DNA from: Paraspadella gotoi
Lineage: Eukaryota > Chaetognatha
Length of the DNA: 64,000 bases
NCBI GenBank assembly: GCA_051294375.1
Contig: JBJCIZ010000239.1
Span: forward strand, 4,072,402-4,136,401
Direction of reading: 5' to 3'
Shown: piece after piece, positions 32,826 through 43,389 of the stretch
Layout of the letters: each line of letters begins with the position of its first letter
Position numbering within the stretch: position 1 is the stretch's first letter
The notes under the pieces: generated by a model
Seen by the model: the letters and a program-made list of their open reading frames with translations, nothing else
Database searches by the model: none
What the model was told of the DNA's origin: nothing
Translations under genes and position numbers: made by a program

Positions 32826-33424
32826 CGGTAGCCGACCAAATTCTAATTATAATGGGAACAGCATTAAACTAATCCATTATTGGTATTAATTATTGTGTTA
32901 AAATATTTTTTTGCAAAAATGTTCCGAACCATGAGTAATTCGCTAATTAATATTATTATATTGCTATATAATGTTAAAAATTTTTTTTGATATTTTAAGT
33001 TTTTTTAATTGATTCTGATAGAGCTTAAAAAGTTAAGCAAAAAATATAATTACAACTTTTTAAAATTTTGATGTTTAATTACTAAAAATTAGTAAAAACT
33101 GCTAAAATCATTGGATGATGATGATGATGATGATGATTTTTTAAGGTTTTTCTCAATTTTAACCCACTTATCATCAAAATATTGAAAAAAGAATTATACT
33201 TTGTGTAGATAACTTTTCATAAGCTATTTGAATCCGCTTTTAAAAATAAAAAATTCAAAACATTTTTTTTGACATTTCCTATCTATAAATAAATATTACA
33301 AAATTAATTACTAATGCTTCTAGCCATTTTAGAAAATTTTGCTCCATTTAAAGTTTTCTCAGAAATGTATGAAGTTTCATTTGGAAAGGTTCCCAAATCA
33401 AACTTCTGACCCACCCCATTGACA
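32826..33424 (-). mobile_element. Foldback element, family D, copy D2
   Basis: Reverse complement of D1: starts AGCGGTAGCCGACCAAATTC, has (GATGAT)n at the centre near 33125, TTTAACCCACTTATCATC and CATAAGCTATTTGAATCCGC, and ends near TGACCCACCCCATTGAC. Its first ~130 bp match one-ended fragments at 49509-49636 and 54121-54250. The central AAGTGGGTTAAAATTGAG motif also occurs in the 15952 foldback, linking the two families. Confidence 0.75.
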
Positions 33425-33771
33425 AAGTTTGGCTCTATCCTTATTTCTATTCTTACTCCTAGTTTTTAATTTCCTTTCCATTGTTTATTTTTCCTTCTTT
33501 TCTTGTTCAAACATTGTTTGTTTCCCTTTTGTTATTTTCTTGTAAAAGGAGGAAAGGAGAGGAAAAAAAAGAAGGAAAAGAAAGAAAAGGCGAAACCTTA
33601 AAAAAAAAGTTTGTTCAAAATCTCCGAGTTTTTAGAAATTTATACCACTTAGTCTGATATCCTATTTTTTCCTTTTTTTTTTAGATGCCACAAACAAAGA
33701 TTTTCGGGGTTTTAGTCTACTCTTAAATCGGGGAAGCCTCCTTATGTTTAGCTCCTGCTGTTGCCCGGGAA

Positions 33772-33809
<38 letters not shown>

Positions 33810-34120
33810 TTTATTTTTATTCTTTCTCTAAGCCTCTGCTTACGATCCTCGCATTCAGAGAAAAAACTACTTTTTCCAGGATTGTTCAATTACTATTAAC
33901 AAAATTAATTTAATTTGCACCATAATATAAATTAGGCCGAAATACGGATTGGTTAAAACCATCTCCAGCTATTTCTAATCATATAAGAGTAACATTTTTT
34001 CAACTTTTAGGAAAAAAAATCATGTCCATTTTTGTCCATTTTCACTTTCGTCTTCAAATTTGAATGCCAAGGAAAGTTGAGAAAATTTTTTTATTTTGGA
34101 ATTCCTTTCTTCCTTATCTT
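33425..34120. other. AT-rich spacer with a short GA array
   Basis: (GA)n at 33776-33806; otherwise T/A-rich sequence. No gene recognised. Confidence 0.5.
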
Positions 34121-34124
34121 CTTC

Positions 34125-34430
34125 ACCCTTGAGTAAAATATTTTCCTTATATCATTCATATTATTCACTTATGAATTAATTTTAAAGTTGACAAGTCAAA
34201 AAGTCGCAGTTTTAGTTTTTATTATAATTTATTAAACAAAAATAGTTTAAATTGGCTTAAACTAACAGAAAATATAGTCCACAGAATAAGCTTTTAACAC
34301 CTACAAAATTATCAAAAAAACTCTTTTCGTTTAGCCACAAATAATTTTTAAAGACAACTTTTAATTTGTGACTTTTTGTGACTTGCATTTATTTATGATA
34401 AAGAAAATATTTTCAACCCTTTTATTAGTT
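34125..34430. repeat. Imperfect inverted repeat
   Basis: Left words TGAGTAAAATATTTTCCTTA and ACAAGTCAAAAAGTCGCAG match, in inverse, TATCATAAATAAATGCAAGTC and AAAAAGTCACAAATT from the right. It looks like a third foldback-type element, but ends and target duplications are unclear. Confidence 0.45.
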
Positions 34431-34523
34431 TTAAAAGATGAGGTACTTACTGATGTTGATAAAACAAAAAAAACCGCATCCTTTTAACCCAAATGGAAAG
34501 CGTCAGGACTTGTTTTTTCTCAT

Positions 34524-34567
34524 AATCGACAGATTTTGCGGAAAATTTTCCGCAAAATCTGTCGATT
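34524..34567. repeat. Perfect 44-bp palindrome
   Basis: Each 22-base arm reads AATCGACAGATTTTGCGGAA followed by AA, and the second arm is its exact inverse with no loop. Not composed of simple repeats. Symmetry stops abruptly at both sides. Confidence 0.95.
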
Positions 34568-34665
34568 TACTAAATTTGCTAGGCAACCAAAATTAGAAGA
34601 AAAATCATGCGCTATCGTTCATTTTCTTCTTATAATGCTATTAAAGATTTTCTTTGATATGGCTC

Positions 34666-34975
34666 CTGGAAGATGCGGTATCATAGCTAAAGGTAGGTAC
34701 TAACTAGTCTCTCATCAGGTAAAAGAGGTAAGTAAGGTAAGTATGTAATGGTAATAGGAAAACAGATATAACAAAGGGTATCAAGGGTACAATAAAAGGG
34801 AGAAAAGGGAGAGGGAAGGTTTCAGACCCCGAGACCGAGAGAGAGAAAGTTGAGAGAGATCTGTCCGATCTCCAAGACTCTATCCGTGACTCCGGGATGA
34901 AGAGGAGGGGACGAGGGGAGGAGGAGGCGTTGAGAGGGGGAAGAGAAGGCCGGGGGGAGAGAGGTTCTGGTGATA
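34666..34975 (+). repeat. Dispersed ~305-bp duplicate, copy 1
   Basis: Similar to 40750-41055 over its full length: CTGGAAGATGCGG, TAGCTAAAGGTAG, AACTAGTCTCTCATCAGGTA, GGTAATAGGAAAACAGATAT, CAGACCCCGAGACCGAGAGA, CTCTATCCGTGACTCCGGG and GGTTCTGGTGATA. Similarity stops sharply on the right after GGTGATA. Coding frames are not conserved between copies. Confidence 0.9.
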
Positions 34976-35345
34976 GGGTGAGCCTCTATGTTGCCCTCTC
35001 TTGGTCGGAGACGCCCACTTGGGTCTTGAATGTCAAGTGGTGTCGCATCATCTTAGTGCGGGCGCTGGAGTTCGTGGAGAGGTAGGGCAGGCGGAGCCAG
35101 CCGGTCAGGTGGATCAGGTGGGGTGGACGGATTTTTGGGGGGGCGGGGATGTCGTCTAAGCTCCTCTAAATTCGACGCTTTCATTGGCTGGTTGGCGTGG
35201 CGGCTGGTCGAGGAGGGCGGAACGGAAGTCGCCTTGAGTCTCGTGGATCGACGAGTAGTAATCGCGGCGCGCTTGAATCTTGTGCGGGTTTGGCGTGGGG
35301 GGCTTTGGGAGGGGACGGAGGTACATTGTTCGGGGGGAGGAGCAA
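34870..35345. promoter_or_regulatory. CpG-rich segment with GC boxes
   Basis: GC-rich and CpG-bearing compared with the AT-rich flanks. Contains GGGGGGGCGGGG, TTTCATTGGCTGG (inverted CCAAT), AATCGCGGCGCGC and GGGCGGAAC-like sites within ~400 bp. Such a mix resembles an animal CpG-island promoter. Frames of 60-101 aa on both strands overlap it, none recognisable. Confidence 0.35.
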
Positions 35346-35349
35346 GCAC

Positions 35350-35955
35350 GCTACTTGTAATTTCAATTTTTTTGTTTTGTTTGATTTTTTTTTCAAAGAA
35401 TTATAATTGGATCTCAAAGAAAAGATAATTGTGTTATAACAACGAAAGTCAACCCATTTCTTTTAAATGTTTAACAAGGAAAATGGGAGAGAAAAAGATG
35501 GTGAAACTATCAATAGACCAAACTGTAAAACTAATATTAAAACCACTACAGATGATGAAACACACACATCTAAATATGAAACTAGAAACGTTCAATGATA
35601 ATTAAATTTGTTTTTAAAGATTTCAAATTCTAAACTTAACGGGAAAAGATGGCAAAAAAAAAATGTAGTAAAGCAATGGATCATACTGGAAAATAACCAA
35701 TAAACTTAAAGGTGATGAAACGCTCAATAAAATCAAATAAACTAGGAGTAAATAGCGTTTCAAAAAAAAACCGAAATTTTAAAAAAAAATTCTAAATTCG
35801 AGATTTAATTTTATAATCCGAAATTTAAAATTTTACTTTTCGGAAATTATACGGTAAAGTAGCAACGGAAAATCTATGAATTAACACACTCTTTTGAACT
35901 GTAATTGTAACTAAAAAAAAAATATAACTGTATTTTGAAAAAACAATAAAGGGTC
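35350..35955. other. A-rich spacer, no gene seen
   Basis: AT-rich sequence containing two GATGATGAAACAC/GGTGATGAAACGC words about 145 bp apart. Nothing recognised. Confidence 0.5.
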
Positions 35956-36304
35956 ATGTGTTACACAAAAGGGAAAAAAAAATGGGGGGGAGAAGGGAAA
36001 AGGAGAGAGCAAGAGATAGAAGAGGAGACGATTGTCGTTGGTCCTATAGAGGTCGCTGCAGAAAAAGGAAAGAGGATGGCGTTGACCGGGAGAACGTAAG
36101 AAAGACGGAGATTTCGCCGGAGAGTCGCCGAGAGAGGTTGAAGTCGGGAGAGGTCATTTTTTGTTGTTTTTATTTTCATGATTCAGGAGTCCATGCGAAG
36201 GGGAGATGCGCAGGAGAGAGATAGAGGGGAGGGTAGGTTGGGGTGGGGAAGAAGGTTAAAGCGGAGAAATGAGAGGAAGAGGAAGGGTTTTTAGCGATCT
36301 GAGG

Positions 36305-36385
36305 ATCGCGATCGCCATCGTCGTCATCGTCGTCGTCATCGTCGCCGTCATCGTCGCCATCGCCATCGTCATCGCCGTCGACGTT
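36305..36385. repeat. CGTCAT/CGTCGC triplet array
   Basis: ATCGTCGTCATCGTCGTCGT-type run. Left of it (35975-36300) lies a purine-rich, partly CpG-containing segment; the 88-aa and 72-aa frames there are overlapping and unrecognised. Confidence 0.85.
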
Positions 36386-36389
36386 ACGT

Positions 36390-37036
36390 CCCAGTTCGTT
36401 CGACCTAAAGGCAGACTCCGTACCTAACTGGATGATGAAATTGAGTATGGTTTAAATATGTTATTGTGAATATTCTAAGCTGTGACCTTTTGCTTAACTT
36501 ATTTAATACTGGGAATGAGTTTGACTAAGAGATTTTTTTTTTTTATCTTTTGTTTTTAAAGTGAACATTCGGCAAGGAACAAGGCAAAAAACGGGGGTAA
36601 CTAAGTTTGTTTTCATACAGTTAACTTAAATAATTTTTTTATACTCAACAATACTTAATATAAAGTGTACTGTAGATTCCATGGATGATGGTTGAACCAA
36701 TGACTCATCTTTCGTTCCTAGGAAATGAGTCCAGCAGGAGAAATACCTGAAGCTAAGAGATTTAATCAGTGAAGGTTCAGATCTTTAAGAGAATTAGTTT
36801 CAAAATCAACTAAAGTATCAAATAATCAGAATTGATACAGGAGTGAGACAACGGAAAACCAAGTAAGCCTGGGAGTCGGGAAGTAAAAGGGGCAAGACGC
36901 AACGTCATATATGAAATTTTTGCGCAAAAAAAAAGGGTTTTAGACATAGTAGAGACTAATTTCAAGATAAGTTGTTGGTGGTTTCAGAGAAAGGGGCAAG
37001 TCATTCATTCATTAAGACACAGCCATAACGAGAACC
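36390..37036. other. Unique AT-rich sequence
   Basis: No simple repeats beyond a T10 run. It follows the stop of the decayed minus-strand coding region and may be its 3' flank. Confidence 0.4.
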
Positions 37037-39052
37037 TTAGATAGAGCGCTTTGAAGCGGCTATGCATTTGGATTTGATTTGGTAAGGTTGTTTTTGCGGT
37101 TTTGTTTTGAGTTTTTTGACGTTTTTTGTGTTTCGAAGATTTTGCGGTTTTGTCTGCCCATTCATTCTGCTATTTGAAGCATCAAAAAGGCGGAGCAGGG
37201 CAATCTCGGTTTTAGTTATTTGGAGTAATCCATTGTGATTCCGATGGCCTGCACCTATTTCTCTCATTTCCACCATCGCGGGTTCCTTACTGTTATTATA
37301 TTCAACGAGAAGCGTTTCTATGAATATCTTTGGGTTAAGGCTTCAAATTTCTTCCCAGGTTTTCACAACAAATATAGAGTCCATCCTTTGAAACGTAGTT
37401 CTCTAAACATTGAAAGGCCTGTCCTGATAACCCTTCCTCACCTCATCCTTGGTAAAGCCATGACAATGTTTTTATTAATCGAGTCATAATTAAACTTTTT
37501 TTAAGTTCGCCTTTGCCTCTTTGGCCATTTCCCCTTGACCGACCCATAGTGTATTTGTTTGCAAAATTTTATTATCTAAACAAGTGGTCACGGCATCATA
37601 TGCAGCAGTTAAAGTTTGATGTTCGCTTCAGCTCGGCGCAGTGTCGAACAATGTCATTGATGTTGCCTGCTGGTGTTGAAGTCTTGCCTCAGTTGCGTGC
37701 TACCAGGAATCCTAGCTGGAAGCCGGTTGACCATCGCTCAACGGAACTAATATGGGTGGTGACTCTAGCAGCCACTTTCTGCTGAATTTTTTTACAGCAT
37801 GAATCTGAAAGCTGACGAATGATAAACCCATTGCAGACAAATACAACGACCATTAGACCGACAATACGCTTGGAGATATGACCCGGCGTTTAAAACAACG
37901 GAACACAACAGTCGGGTGGTGGTCTGCCGCGACATTGTTTTTTGTCATTGAAAAATGAAGAGTCCTAAACTTAAAGCATTGAGTGACTCGAGTGATTTTT
38001 CCCACAAACAAAAGGCAAGTCACAGATCTTACAAGGTCTGCGGCGGGCAACAGGCAAAATTTTTGGGTGATTTTACTGCGAGTTTGTCCTTTCATTATGA
38101 ACCATATATCTCCTCTCGCGCGGATTTCCGATTGGAAGTGCAATGGGCGAAGACGAAATTTTCTTCATGTTTTGAAGCCATTGTGTGGCCGAGCAGGACA
38201 GGGATTGGAAGAGGTTCTTTATACTATCATTAGTTGGCCGAAATTGCAGGTGGCTGGCCGACTTGAAGTTAGTCGTTTCTGACGGCATTTTTTTGTTCTT
38301 TAAGCTCTATTTTAAGGTCACTCCAGTTCCTTTTCCTTTTATCAGCTAAGCTCGTCATTTCTCTTTGATCAAGTTTTATTTGAAACCTGTTGCATCTTTT
38401 CATTTTCTTTTTCAATTCTCCACGACTATCATCCTTTGTTCTTTATAGCTCGTTTTTTCTTAAGTTGCAAAAGTTCTTGTCTTCATTTTTCACTAAGTTC
38501 CCTTGTTTCCTTTTTCGGAGTTCAACTGAATTTTTGCAAATTTTAATCATTTAGGTTTTTCATATCTAGCCTAGTTTTTCTTTTAGTTTTCTTTTAGTTA
38601 TTTCCTTGATGTCATAGAGTTCTTTGGTTCTTATTTTGCAGAGTTCATTCTTTACCTTTTGTCAAGTATTAAACTGAACATTTGGGAAATTTTTTCCGTT
38701 CTAGCGTTTTCATCCCTGATAGTCTCCTCCTTCAGTTTCTTAAGTTCTTGAGTTATTCATTAAAGCTTTCTGTTTCCGCGTCTCACAGAAGTCCGTCTCC
38801 TCTTTTGTCGTACAAAGAGCGAAGTTGTGAATATCTTGCATCCCACTGATCTATTCTGGACTCATACACGCCTACTATTTTGTCTAGTAGAACCTTTTCT
38901 AATTTCTCAAACCTGTTTTCTATGTTTGAAATAGATTGGGAAACAACGTCGGTCCAGGGGGTTTCCTCATAATATTGAGATGACAATGGATCGCTGGGAT
39001 TAAAGGTATCAAATCGCGAGTATTCATCATCCTCATATTGAATGGTATTCAT
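37037..39052 (-). pseudogene. Decayed coding region, probably an old transposon protein
   Basis: The most protein-like DNA in the window. On the minus strand an 89-aa block (39052-38783) starts at a Met, is acidic and polar (MNTIQYEDDEYSRF, ETPWTDVVSQ) and continues into a helix-prone segment (NRFEKLEKVLLDKIV) like a coiled coil. Downstream, fragments in shifting frames keep a Lys/Glu-rich character (about 38290-38700). Near 38020-38040 a Cys/His cluster CKICDLPFVCGKNHSSH is legible. The last block (about 37420-37037) reads through two in-frame stops with FVVKTWEEI, KIFIETLLVEYNN and a basic tail. Frameshifts and stops rule out an intact gene. Family unknown; a coiled-coil start followed by a Cys/His cluster is compatible with a retroelement ORF1-like protein, which is inference. 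Confidence 0.35.
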
Positions 39053-39099
39053 TTTGGGAGAGACTTTCTTTATTTCCGAGAAAGGACGAAGAAACCAAA

Positions 39100-39240
39100 A
39101 AGAAACGGGAGAGGGAGTGAGAGGGAGAGAAGATATGAGAGAGAGAAGAAGTGAGAGAGAGGGAGAGAGAGAGAGCAAGAGAGAGAGATAGTGAGAGGGA
39201 GAGAGAGGGAGAGAGAGAGAGATAGAGAGAGAGAAGAAGG
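39100..39240. repeat. (GA)n-rich array
   Basis: GAGAGAGGGAGAGAGAGAG repeats just upstream (minus strand) of the decayed coding block. Confidence 0.88.
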
Positions 39241-39780
39241 GGGGGCAAACTCAGCGGCGAGAGGGAGCTCAGTCAGATCTGGTTTTTTTTTCTCGTATCG
39301 ATGCCTGATCGCGTGACGACGTGAAGTGTCCAGCCAGGAGCCAAAGAGAGAGATTTTGACCGTGGAGAGAGAGAAAAAAAGAAAAAGAGAGAGAGAGAGG
39401 GACAAAACGTTTAGGGAGAGGGAGTGAAGACTGGTCACGTGACAACGAAGTCCAGAGAGAATGAGAAGGGAGAGGTCAACGATCTTTTTTTTTGGGTTTG
39501 GAAGTCGAAAATGGGAGAGAGAGAGGGTGAGGATCGAGTGAGGGGCAAGGAGCGGTGGGAGAGTAGTCGTTTTGGTCAGGACATGGACATTCCTCTCTGC
39601 ACAGCTGCTCTCTCGAGTGAGGAAGGGATGAGGGAAGAGAGGCGCAGCGTAAAGGAGAGAAGGAAGAGGAGCCGGAAGAAGAGCGAGTGAAGAAAAAGGC
39701 GCGAGAAAGAGATGCTGAGATCGAGGATCGGCTCACGCGGTCAAGGAGGGGAGGGTTAGTAAAAGAATGCGTGATCCGAA
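39241..39780. other. Purine-rich, CpG-containing sequence
   Basis: GGTTTTTTTTTCTCGTATCG, GATCGCGTGACGACGTG and GGTCACGTGACAACG words with intervening GA-rich DNA. An 88-aa + frame (39424-39690) and an 86-aa minus frame overlap; neither is recognised. TCACGTGA is a perfect E-box palindrome. Confidence 0.4.
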
Positions 39781-39869
39781 ACCATCGCTGAGAGAGGGGG
39801 GGAATCAGTGCGGCAGCAAAGAATTCGTGAAGGATGATAGCTTAGTAAAGAGAGAAAGAGGGTAGTTTT

Positions 39870-40240
39870 TAGGAAAGAAGATCGAAATTGTGCGTCAAAA
39901 TAGTAAACAATAAAAATCGAATGGTGAAATGGTTGAGTTAAAATATGAAAATCGAAATGGTGCATTAGTGAATCGAAAGTCGGAATGGTGAGTTAATGTT
40001 GTGTAGCAATAAGAATCGAAAGAGTGAATCAAATTAGTGAATATATAAAATTGAAAGTGAGATTAAATGGTGAATTAATAAAAATCGAAATGGTGAGTTA
40101 AAATGGAAAAAGTATGAAGATGGAATTGTGAGTGACAATAGTGAAATTAAAAGAAATAGTGAGTTACAGTAATGGAACAGTAAGAATACAGAATAAATTG
40201 AAGTTAAAATAATGTGCGAACAGTGAGGCAAAAATAGAAT
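39870..40240. repeat. Degenerate tandem repeat (AAAATCGAAATGGTGAGTTA)
   Basis: Words AAAATCGAAATGGTG, AATCGAAAGTCGGAATGGTG, GAATCGAAAGAGTGAATC and ATCGAAATGGTGAGTTAAAA recur every ~30-45 bp, about eight times, with decreasing similarity to the right. Confidence 0.65.
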
Positions 40241-40319
40241 TTAATCTAAACTATCAAAATTGAATTTGAGGGAGATAGTAAAATAGTAAGGAAAAATACT
40301 GAGAGAAAAAAAATTACAT

Positions 40320-40402
40320 TAATGTCCCGGATTATCTTGCTAAGGGAAAATATTACAATTATATATTTACAGTACAACACTAAATGTCCCGGATTAGCTA
40401 AA
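40320..40402. repeat. 14-bp direct repeat flanking ~45 bp
   Basis: AATGTCCCGGATTA occurs at about 40321 and again at about 40382. The spacer is AT-rich. It could be a target duplication of a tiny insertion or a chance duplication. Confidence 0.7.
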
Positions 40403-40749
40403 AAAATAAAAAGGGGCGAATTAGTGATCTTTACTGTTTATTGTGTGAGATGGGCGTGGTTCTTATTCGTATTTTCCTTTGGCGTTGAGTTGAAGAAACA
40501 ATTTGTTTTAAACGTTTTTTTGCGCATACAGGGAAAATTTTTGTGAAATATTAGGTAGAGCTGAAATTTTTTTATTGCGCGCGAGGAAGATAAGAAAAAA
40601 ATTTAGGATGAAAAAAAATTAAGATTAGAAGATGGAAGAAAAAAAAATAGGGTGGTTGGGAGGTTTGCCGTTAGCCAGTTAGTCGGTAGAAGCAGGAAAC
40701 TTAAATCCTGGGGAAGGTTAAACCTTGGGAGAGACCTGATTGGGCGTCA
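40403..40749. other. Unique spacer, no gene seen
   Basis: Balanced, then A-rich sequence with TTAGCCAGTTAGTCGGTAG and TAAACCTTGGGAGAGACCTG. No supported feature. Confidence 0.4.
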
Positions 40750-41055
40750 CTGGAAATGGGTATCTAGCTAAAGGTAGTACTAACTAGTCTCTCATCAGGT
40801 AAAAAGAGTAAGTAAGGTAAGTATTTAATGGTAATAGGAAAACAGATATAACATAAGGGTATCAAGGTACATAAAGGGAGAAAAGGGAGAGGAAGGTTTT
40901 CAGACCCCGAGACCGAGAGAGAAGTTGAGAGAGACTGTCCGATCTCCAAGACTCTATCCGTGACTCCGGGGATGAAGAGGAGGGACGACGAGGGGAGGAG
41001 GAGGCGTTGAGGAGGGGGAAGAGAAGGCCCGGGGGAGAGAGAGGTTCTGGTGATA
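40750..41055 (+). repeat. Dispersed ~305-bp duplicate, copy 2
   Basis: Counterpart of 34666-34975. After GGTTCTGGTGATA it continues with AACGTTGTG instead of GGGTGAGCC, giving a clean right edge. Many one-base indels separate the copies. Confidence 0.9.
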
Positions 41056-41400
41056 AACGTTGTGAGAGGGAAGAGGAAAGAGAAAACAAGAAAAAGAGAA
41101 GAGAAGAAAATGAAAGAGGGGCAAAGGCACAAAAAAAAAGGGAAATGGGGCAAAAAATAGTGAGACAAATAAAAGGTAGGAAATGATGGGAAAATTGGAA
41201 AGAAAAAGAGGGAAAATAAAGAGAAAGAGAGAAGGAGAGAAAAAAGGTAAGGAAAGTGCATGAGTGGCAGAAAAAGGTAGGGGTCGCGAAAAATGGTAAG
41301 TGACAGAGTGAGAAGTAAGGGAGGAAAGAGGAAGAGGAAAATATTAAAGAAGAGAAGAAAGAAGTGAAGAAAAAAGATCAGGGAAAGCGTATGAAGAAAA
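41056..41400. repeat. Purine-rich tract
   Basis: AAAGAGAAGAGAAGAAAATG-type + strand, almost without pyrimidines. The 165-aa minus frame here is poly-F/S/L. Confidence 0.75.
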
Positions 41401-41814
41401 AAAAATTGTAATCAGATAATGTGGCGTCTAACCTGAAAACTTTTATGTAAGTAAAAGACGTGAAGATTCTTATGAGGAATTCGATCTTTAAAAAATTATT
41501 CTACCATAAAAATTTGAACATACTATATATCTAAAATTACAGGTTAATGAGATTAGATAAACAATCATTGAAGAAACCATGTCTTACCGTATTTTAAACT
41601 CATAGATTTACCAGGGAATTCTAAGTGATAAGAAGGAAATAACTTGAGACTACCGTTTTTTTAATATAAAGTACTGCTTCATACTAACTAATGAGATCAA
41701 GAAAGATGTAATTATTGAAGTTCAGATTTCGGTTGTCTAAAAGACATCGATCGTACGTGGAGCCCTAAATATTCCATTTTCCTTAATGTTTATTTCTAAA
41801 TTCGATTCGGAAAA
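41401..41814. other. AT-rich unique spacer
   Basis: No repeats or genes recognised. Confidence 0.45.
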
Positions 41815-41880
41815 CGACGACGACGACGACGACGACGAAGAACGATGACGACGACGACGACGACGACGAAGGACCACAAC
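41815..41880. repeat. (GAC)n array
   Basis: ACGACGACGACGACGACG runs with GAAGAACGATG interruption. Confidence 0.9.
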
Positions 41881-42042
41881 GATGAAATAATATAAACTAA
41901 TGAAATAACTCTTATGATGAAATTAGTAATGATACAAATGAAAGCCTAAATATTTTCATAAAACTTTTTGTTTGAAATAATATATATTTTAAGGAAAATA
42001 TGTCTCAGCCTAAAAGTTGAATGTGGTCAGGAAGGAAAAGCT

Positions 42043-42082
<40 letters not shown>

Positions 42083-42189
42083 CTCTCGACGAAAAATGTA
42101 AAAACTGCGAAATCAAAGACAAAGAGAGACAGATAGAGAGGAGAAAAAAAAAGAGACAAAGAGAAATAGAAAACGAGAGAGAGAGAGAA

Positions 42190-42243
<54 letters not shown>

Positions 42244-42248
42244 AAGAA
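42043..42248. repeat. (CT)n / (GA)n inverted array pair
   Basis: CT at 42043-42086, ~40 bp unique (CGACGAAAAATGTAAAAACTG), then GA at 42125-42248. Complementary arms around a short loop. Confidence 0.9.
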
Positions 42249-42370
42249 ATTTTTTATCGTTGCCAAGGCAAACAATTAAAGCAAATAGAGAGATAACGAC
42301 GACGACGATTCTCATGAAAACTAAGAATTTAAAGGAAAAGAGAGAACAAAAACAGCCCAACAAGTTTACA

Positions 42371-42632
42371 GCGTTGCGCCGCGTTAACTAAGAAACTTAC
42401 ATACCCGTTTTAGAGTATGATCACGTGACTGTACAAATATAAAATATGCGTACATTAAGCGTCTCACGGTATGCAACGTTTCTGCCGTGTATTATCGAAA
42501 ACAATGCAGCATTAGCTGAGTTATAAGCATTTTAAATATAGGATAAACCAATGGACGGACCACCTCAGCTTCCGACCGACTGACCGACTAAAAAGTGACT
42601 TTTTAGAATTGCTCTACGATTCGCGTCGCAAT
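42371..42632 (-). mobile_element. Family B small transposon, copy B5 (diverged)
   Basis: Starts GCGTTGCGCCGCGTTAAC and ends CCGACCGACTGACCGAC, AAAAAGTGACTTTTTAG, AATTGCTCTACG, TTCGCGTCGCAAT, matching B2's two ends. The inner part is largely different or decayed. The ends give an inverted GTTGCGCCGCG / ATTGCGACGCG pair. Confidence 0.65.
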
Positions 42633-43180
42633 GAAAAGGCAACAAGGAGACAGAAGGATTTTAATCGCTTCACAATCGCTTAAATGTCTTGGCGTTGTTG
42701 TTTCTTGTTGACTTTCTTTGTCATTAAATATTTCATGTTTTATTATAACTGCATTACAAACGCATAAGAAGTGAAATCGTTTGATGTTTCAAAATGAAGA
42801 GCAGCTGTGATTCTTTCGGGTGCTGTGGCAGGAGTGGTTTTTGCAACAGTGCTTATCGCATTGCAATAATAGTTAGGATATGGTCTGGTTAAGTATCTTC
42901 AATTCCATTTTTTTTATTTTAATGCACACAATGCGTCATAAAAAAAAGGATGAACTGATATGGATTTTCTAAGTTTGTCAATAACTACCCTGTATTATTT
43001 TAATTTTAAAAAGTCTAGTGGCAGATCGAATAAAAATAGATTAAGATAGATTAAGGTATAGGTAGACTAAGATAGATTAGGATAGTAAAATGCCACGGCT
43101 TGGTTTAAAAATTCAGAATAACAAATACTTAAAATATTAAATGCAAACACGTAAAATATAAAACGAGTCAAGGATGACAT
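42633..43180. other. AT-rich spacer
   Basis: Contains a short run of ATAGATTAAGATAGATTAAG words near 43035-43085. No gene recognised. Confidence 0.5.
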
Positions 43181-43246
43181 AAGATAGGGGGCAAGATTGC
43201 TGATTTATTAATGGATACATTTTATATTGGTTGTACCGATTTCATA
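43181..43246 (+). mobile_element. Family A repeat, 3' fragment
   Basis: GATAGGGGGCAAGATTGCTG, TTTATTAATGGATACATTTT and ATTGGTTGTACCGATTTCAT match the last ~65 bp of the family. Confidence 0.7.
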
Positions 43247-43389
43247 AAACATTACCAAGTTATATACATTTATTACTATAAAACACTTATTTCCGTCTAC
43301 TCTATTACATCCCCTTTTTTGCCTCAACTTCTGCTACATCCCCCTATTCCGCCCCAACAAAACGCCTCTAGTGGTGAAAAAAAAAACCA

